Program-made: the position numbers and the translations under genes | The notes under the pieces: model-generated | The model's database searches: none | Told to the model about the DNA's origin: nothing | Seen by the model: only the letters and a program-made list of their open reading frames with translations | Shown here: in pieces, positions 62,249 to 64,000 of the stretch | How positions within the stretch are numbered: the first letter of the stretch is position 1 | How the letters are laid out: the number at the start of each line of letters is the position of its first letter | Assembly: GCA_029972225.1 (NCBI GenBank) | Contig: CP124756.1 | Coordinates: 1,718,001 to 1,782,000 of the forward strand | DNA length: 64,000 bases | Direction of reading: 5' to 3' | Source: Candidatus Thiothrix putei | GTDB taxonomy: Bacteria; Pseudomonadota; Gammaproteobacteria; Thiotrichales; Thiotrichaceae

Positions 62249-62389
62249 ACGCGCACCCTTCGTTTTTTCGGTGTGGTGCTAACCCATTGATTTAATGTGG
62301 TCGTCTTTTAACAACCGAAAAACGAAGGGTACGCCATCCAAAACACGGCAAGTTACTGATATACTGGGGCTTGCCGCGTTTTTGGCACT
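62249..62389 (+). promoter_or_regulatory. CRISPR leader with two inverted repeats
   Basis: These 141 bases separate csy4 and the first repeat. Inverted repeat 1: ACCCTTCGTTTTTTCGGT (62255-62272) with ACCGAAAAACGAAGGGT (62314-62330), one base different in the T run. Inverted repeat 2: AAACACGGCAAG (62341-62352) with CTTGCCGCGTTT (62370-62381), one mismatch, ending eight bases before repeat 1. Such symmetry near the leader end could be used for integration or transcription control. Confidence 0.7.
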
Positions 62390-63977
62390 ATTAACCGCCG
62401 TATTGGTGGCTTAGAAAGATACCAGCCATGTGCACACTGGTTTCGTGTTATTAACCGCCGTATTGGTGGCTTAGAAATCAAATTTATACGTGACCGGCAA
62501 AAATGCCCAATTAACCGCCGTATTGGTGGCTTAGAAACTCGGTCATGACCCGTGCAGAGTCGTATTGTGATTAACCGCCGTATTGGTGGCTTAGAAAGAA
62601 CCCCGGTTTTATCTGGTGATTTGCGAGACATTAACCGCCGTATTGGTGGCTTAGAAAAATCGGCTCGTTGCCAAGAAATTCATCTTTGCATTAACCGCCG
62701 TATTGGTGGCTTAGAAACGATCGACAGCCGCGCCGCTGAAACAATCTATATTAACCGCCGTATTGGTGGCTTAGAAATCGCCTTCAGGGGCGATTTGGTT
62801 GATGTCGTAATTAACCGCCGTATTGGTGGCTTAGAAATTATTATCCATTCCATGATCGGGCTGGCGCTAATTAACCGCCGTATTGGTGGCTTAGAAAAGA
62901 AACCGCACCACGCACCACGCCCGCAATTTATTAACCGCCGTATTGGTGGCTTAGAAACAACAAGGTCACGTCATGCATTGAGGAAACGGATTAACCGCCG
63001 TATTGGTGGCTTAGAAAACTATCGTTAGGCCGGAAGATGCAGACGAACTATTAACCGCCGTATTGGTGGCTTAGAAAATGAATCGGGTGGCTGGTATGCC
63101 CTCCGCTGCATTAACCGCCGTATTGGTGGCTTAGAAATTGTTATGCAACCCAGCCTCATTGCCTAACCAATTAACCGCCGTATTGGTGGCTTAGAAAAAA
63201 TAGTAATGCTGGTAAATATTCATTTGAGAATTAACCGCCGTATTGGTGGCTTAGAAAAACAAGCCCGGCGTGTTGAAATACTTGAAAAGATTAACCGCCG
63301 TATTGGTGGCTTAGAAATGTCACGATCTCGATTAGCCGCCGTTCCCATGATTAACCGCCGTATTGGTGGCTTAGAAATTAGGCACTACAACCCGCACCTT
63401 TGCCGGTGCATTAACCGCCGTATTGGTGGCTTAGAAAACTGCTATTGTGAGTGGTGACAATCAGTTGGTATTAACCGCCGTATTGGTGGCTTAGAAACAA
63501 CATCGTCAGGGCATGGGAAACGCGGCTTTATTAACCGCCGTATTGGTGGCTTAGAAAACAATTACCGGGCTTCTGCTGCGCATGTGTACATTAACCGCCG
63601 TATTGGTGGCTTAGAAATCGAATGGACGCAAACCAAAGCGGGAAAACTCATTAACCGCCGTATTGGTGGCTTAGAAATTGACCGTGGGCATGGCAAGCCA
63701 CAAATGCACATTAACCGCCGTATTGGTGGCTTAGAAACTGCATTTGCATCCGATAGCTTGCCCCGGTTCATTAACCGCCGTATTGGTGGCTTAGAAAGAC
63801 ATTCCGCCGGAACTGGCGCAGGCTCAAGCATTAACCGCCGTATTGGTGGCTTAGAAAGAATACAGCAGGGTGGCGCGTGGATTTGATGCATTAACCGCCG
63901 TATTGGTGGCTTAGAAAGACGACAAACGACCACCCGCCCGTACAGGTGAATTAACCGCCGTATTGGTGGCTTAGAAA
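62390..63977 (+). CRISPR. type I-F CRISPR array, 27 repeats, 26 complete spacers
   Basis: A 28-bp repeat, starting ATTAACCGCCGTATTGG and ending TGGCTTAGAAA, occurs 27 times at exactly 60-base intervals from 62390 to 63950. All copies are identical and all 26 complete spacers are 32 bp. A 27th spacer is cut by the window edge at 64000, so the array probably continues. The repeat contains the short hairpin (ACCGCC...GGTGGC) cut by Csy4 and matches I-F repeats in its CTTAGAAA-type end. The leader and csy4 lie at the left, so spacers nearest 62418 are the newest. No degenerate terminal repeat is seen. Confidence 0.99.
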
Positions 63978-64000
63978 AAAGGCATCGGCACTAAAGGCGT

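Noticed and set aside
62353..63933. Long reading frames of repeated INRRIGGLE or SKPPIRRL on both strands
   Set aside because: They come from the CRISPR array, whose 60-base unit is exactly 20 codons. No ribosome sites or real protein features are present.

Overview
The window looks like chromosomal DNA of a gammaproteobacterium, most likely a sulfur oxidiser of the Thiothrix type. This placement is an inference. It rests on a sulfide:quinone oxidoreductase, several SoxW-like periplasmic thioredoxins, DsbD, a TauE/SafE-type exporter, gammaproteobacterial versions of RNase R, RlmB, CysS, Der and TrpE/TrpG, and a type I-F CRISPR-Cas system. Base composition is near 50% G+C by eye.

Bases 1-14.8 kb are a transposon-scarred region. 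Short metabolic genes (an SMR efflux protein, two esterases, a glycogen-binding-like protein) alternate with insertion sequences that have broken three host genes. An ISKra4-like element and an inverted partial copy of itself lie upstream of a truncated TIM-barrel gene. An IS630-type element splits a 5'-nucleotidase lipoprotein gene so cleanly that the reading frame can be rebuilt, and a second IS630-type element follows that gene. A thioredoxin-like gene is split by an IS605-type TnpB element, which is itself split by an IS66 element.

Bases 14.8-33.8 kb are mostly housekeeping: gph, rmuC, a MotA/MotB-like proton-channel pair with a long coiled coil, rlmB-rnr, tRNA-Leu(CAG), sqr coupled to an ATP-pyrophosphatase-like gene, cysS, osmC, an orphan TolC/HlyD pair with a thioredoxin, an AEC transporter, a universal stress protein with a duplicated N terminus, dsbD, a double-thioredoxin protein, and arfB.

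Bases 33.8-53.3 kb mix accessory and core genes: a Uma2-like nuclease, a sulfotransferase, a MazEF-type toxin-antitoxin pair with a candidate operator, three AAA-ATPase/PD-(D/E)XK proteins (two in tandem with near-identical ends), an AlbA_2-type protein, an RND efflux pair, a TSUP transporter, der, a NUDIX hydrolase, and a trpE/trpG block. The trp block is separated by a GxxExxY gene that lies between two long imperfect hairpin repeats.

Bases 53.3-64 kb hold a complete type I-F system in an unusual layout. cas1 and the cas2-3 fusion run leftward. csy1-csy2-csy3-csy4 run rightward into a leader and an array of 27 identical 28-bp repeats, all visible spacers being exactly 32 bp. A ParE/RHH toxin-antitoxin pair sits between the two arms. 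A palindrome lies between the antitoxin and cas1, and a second palindrome lies in front of csy1. The array runs to the window edge and probably continues.
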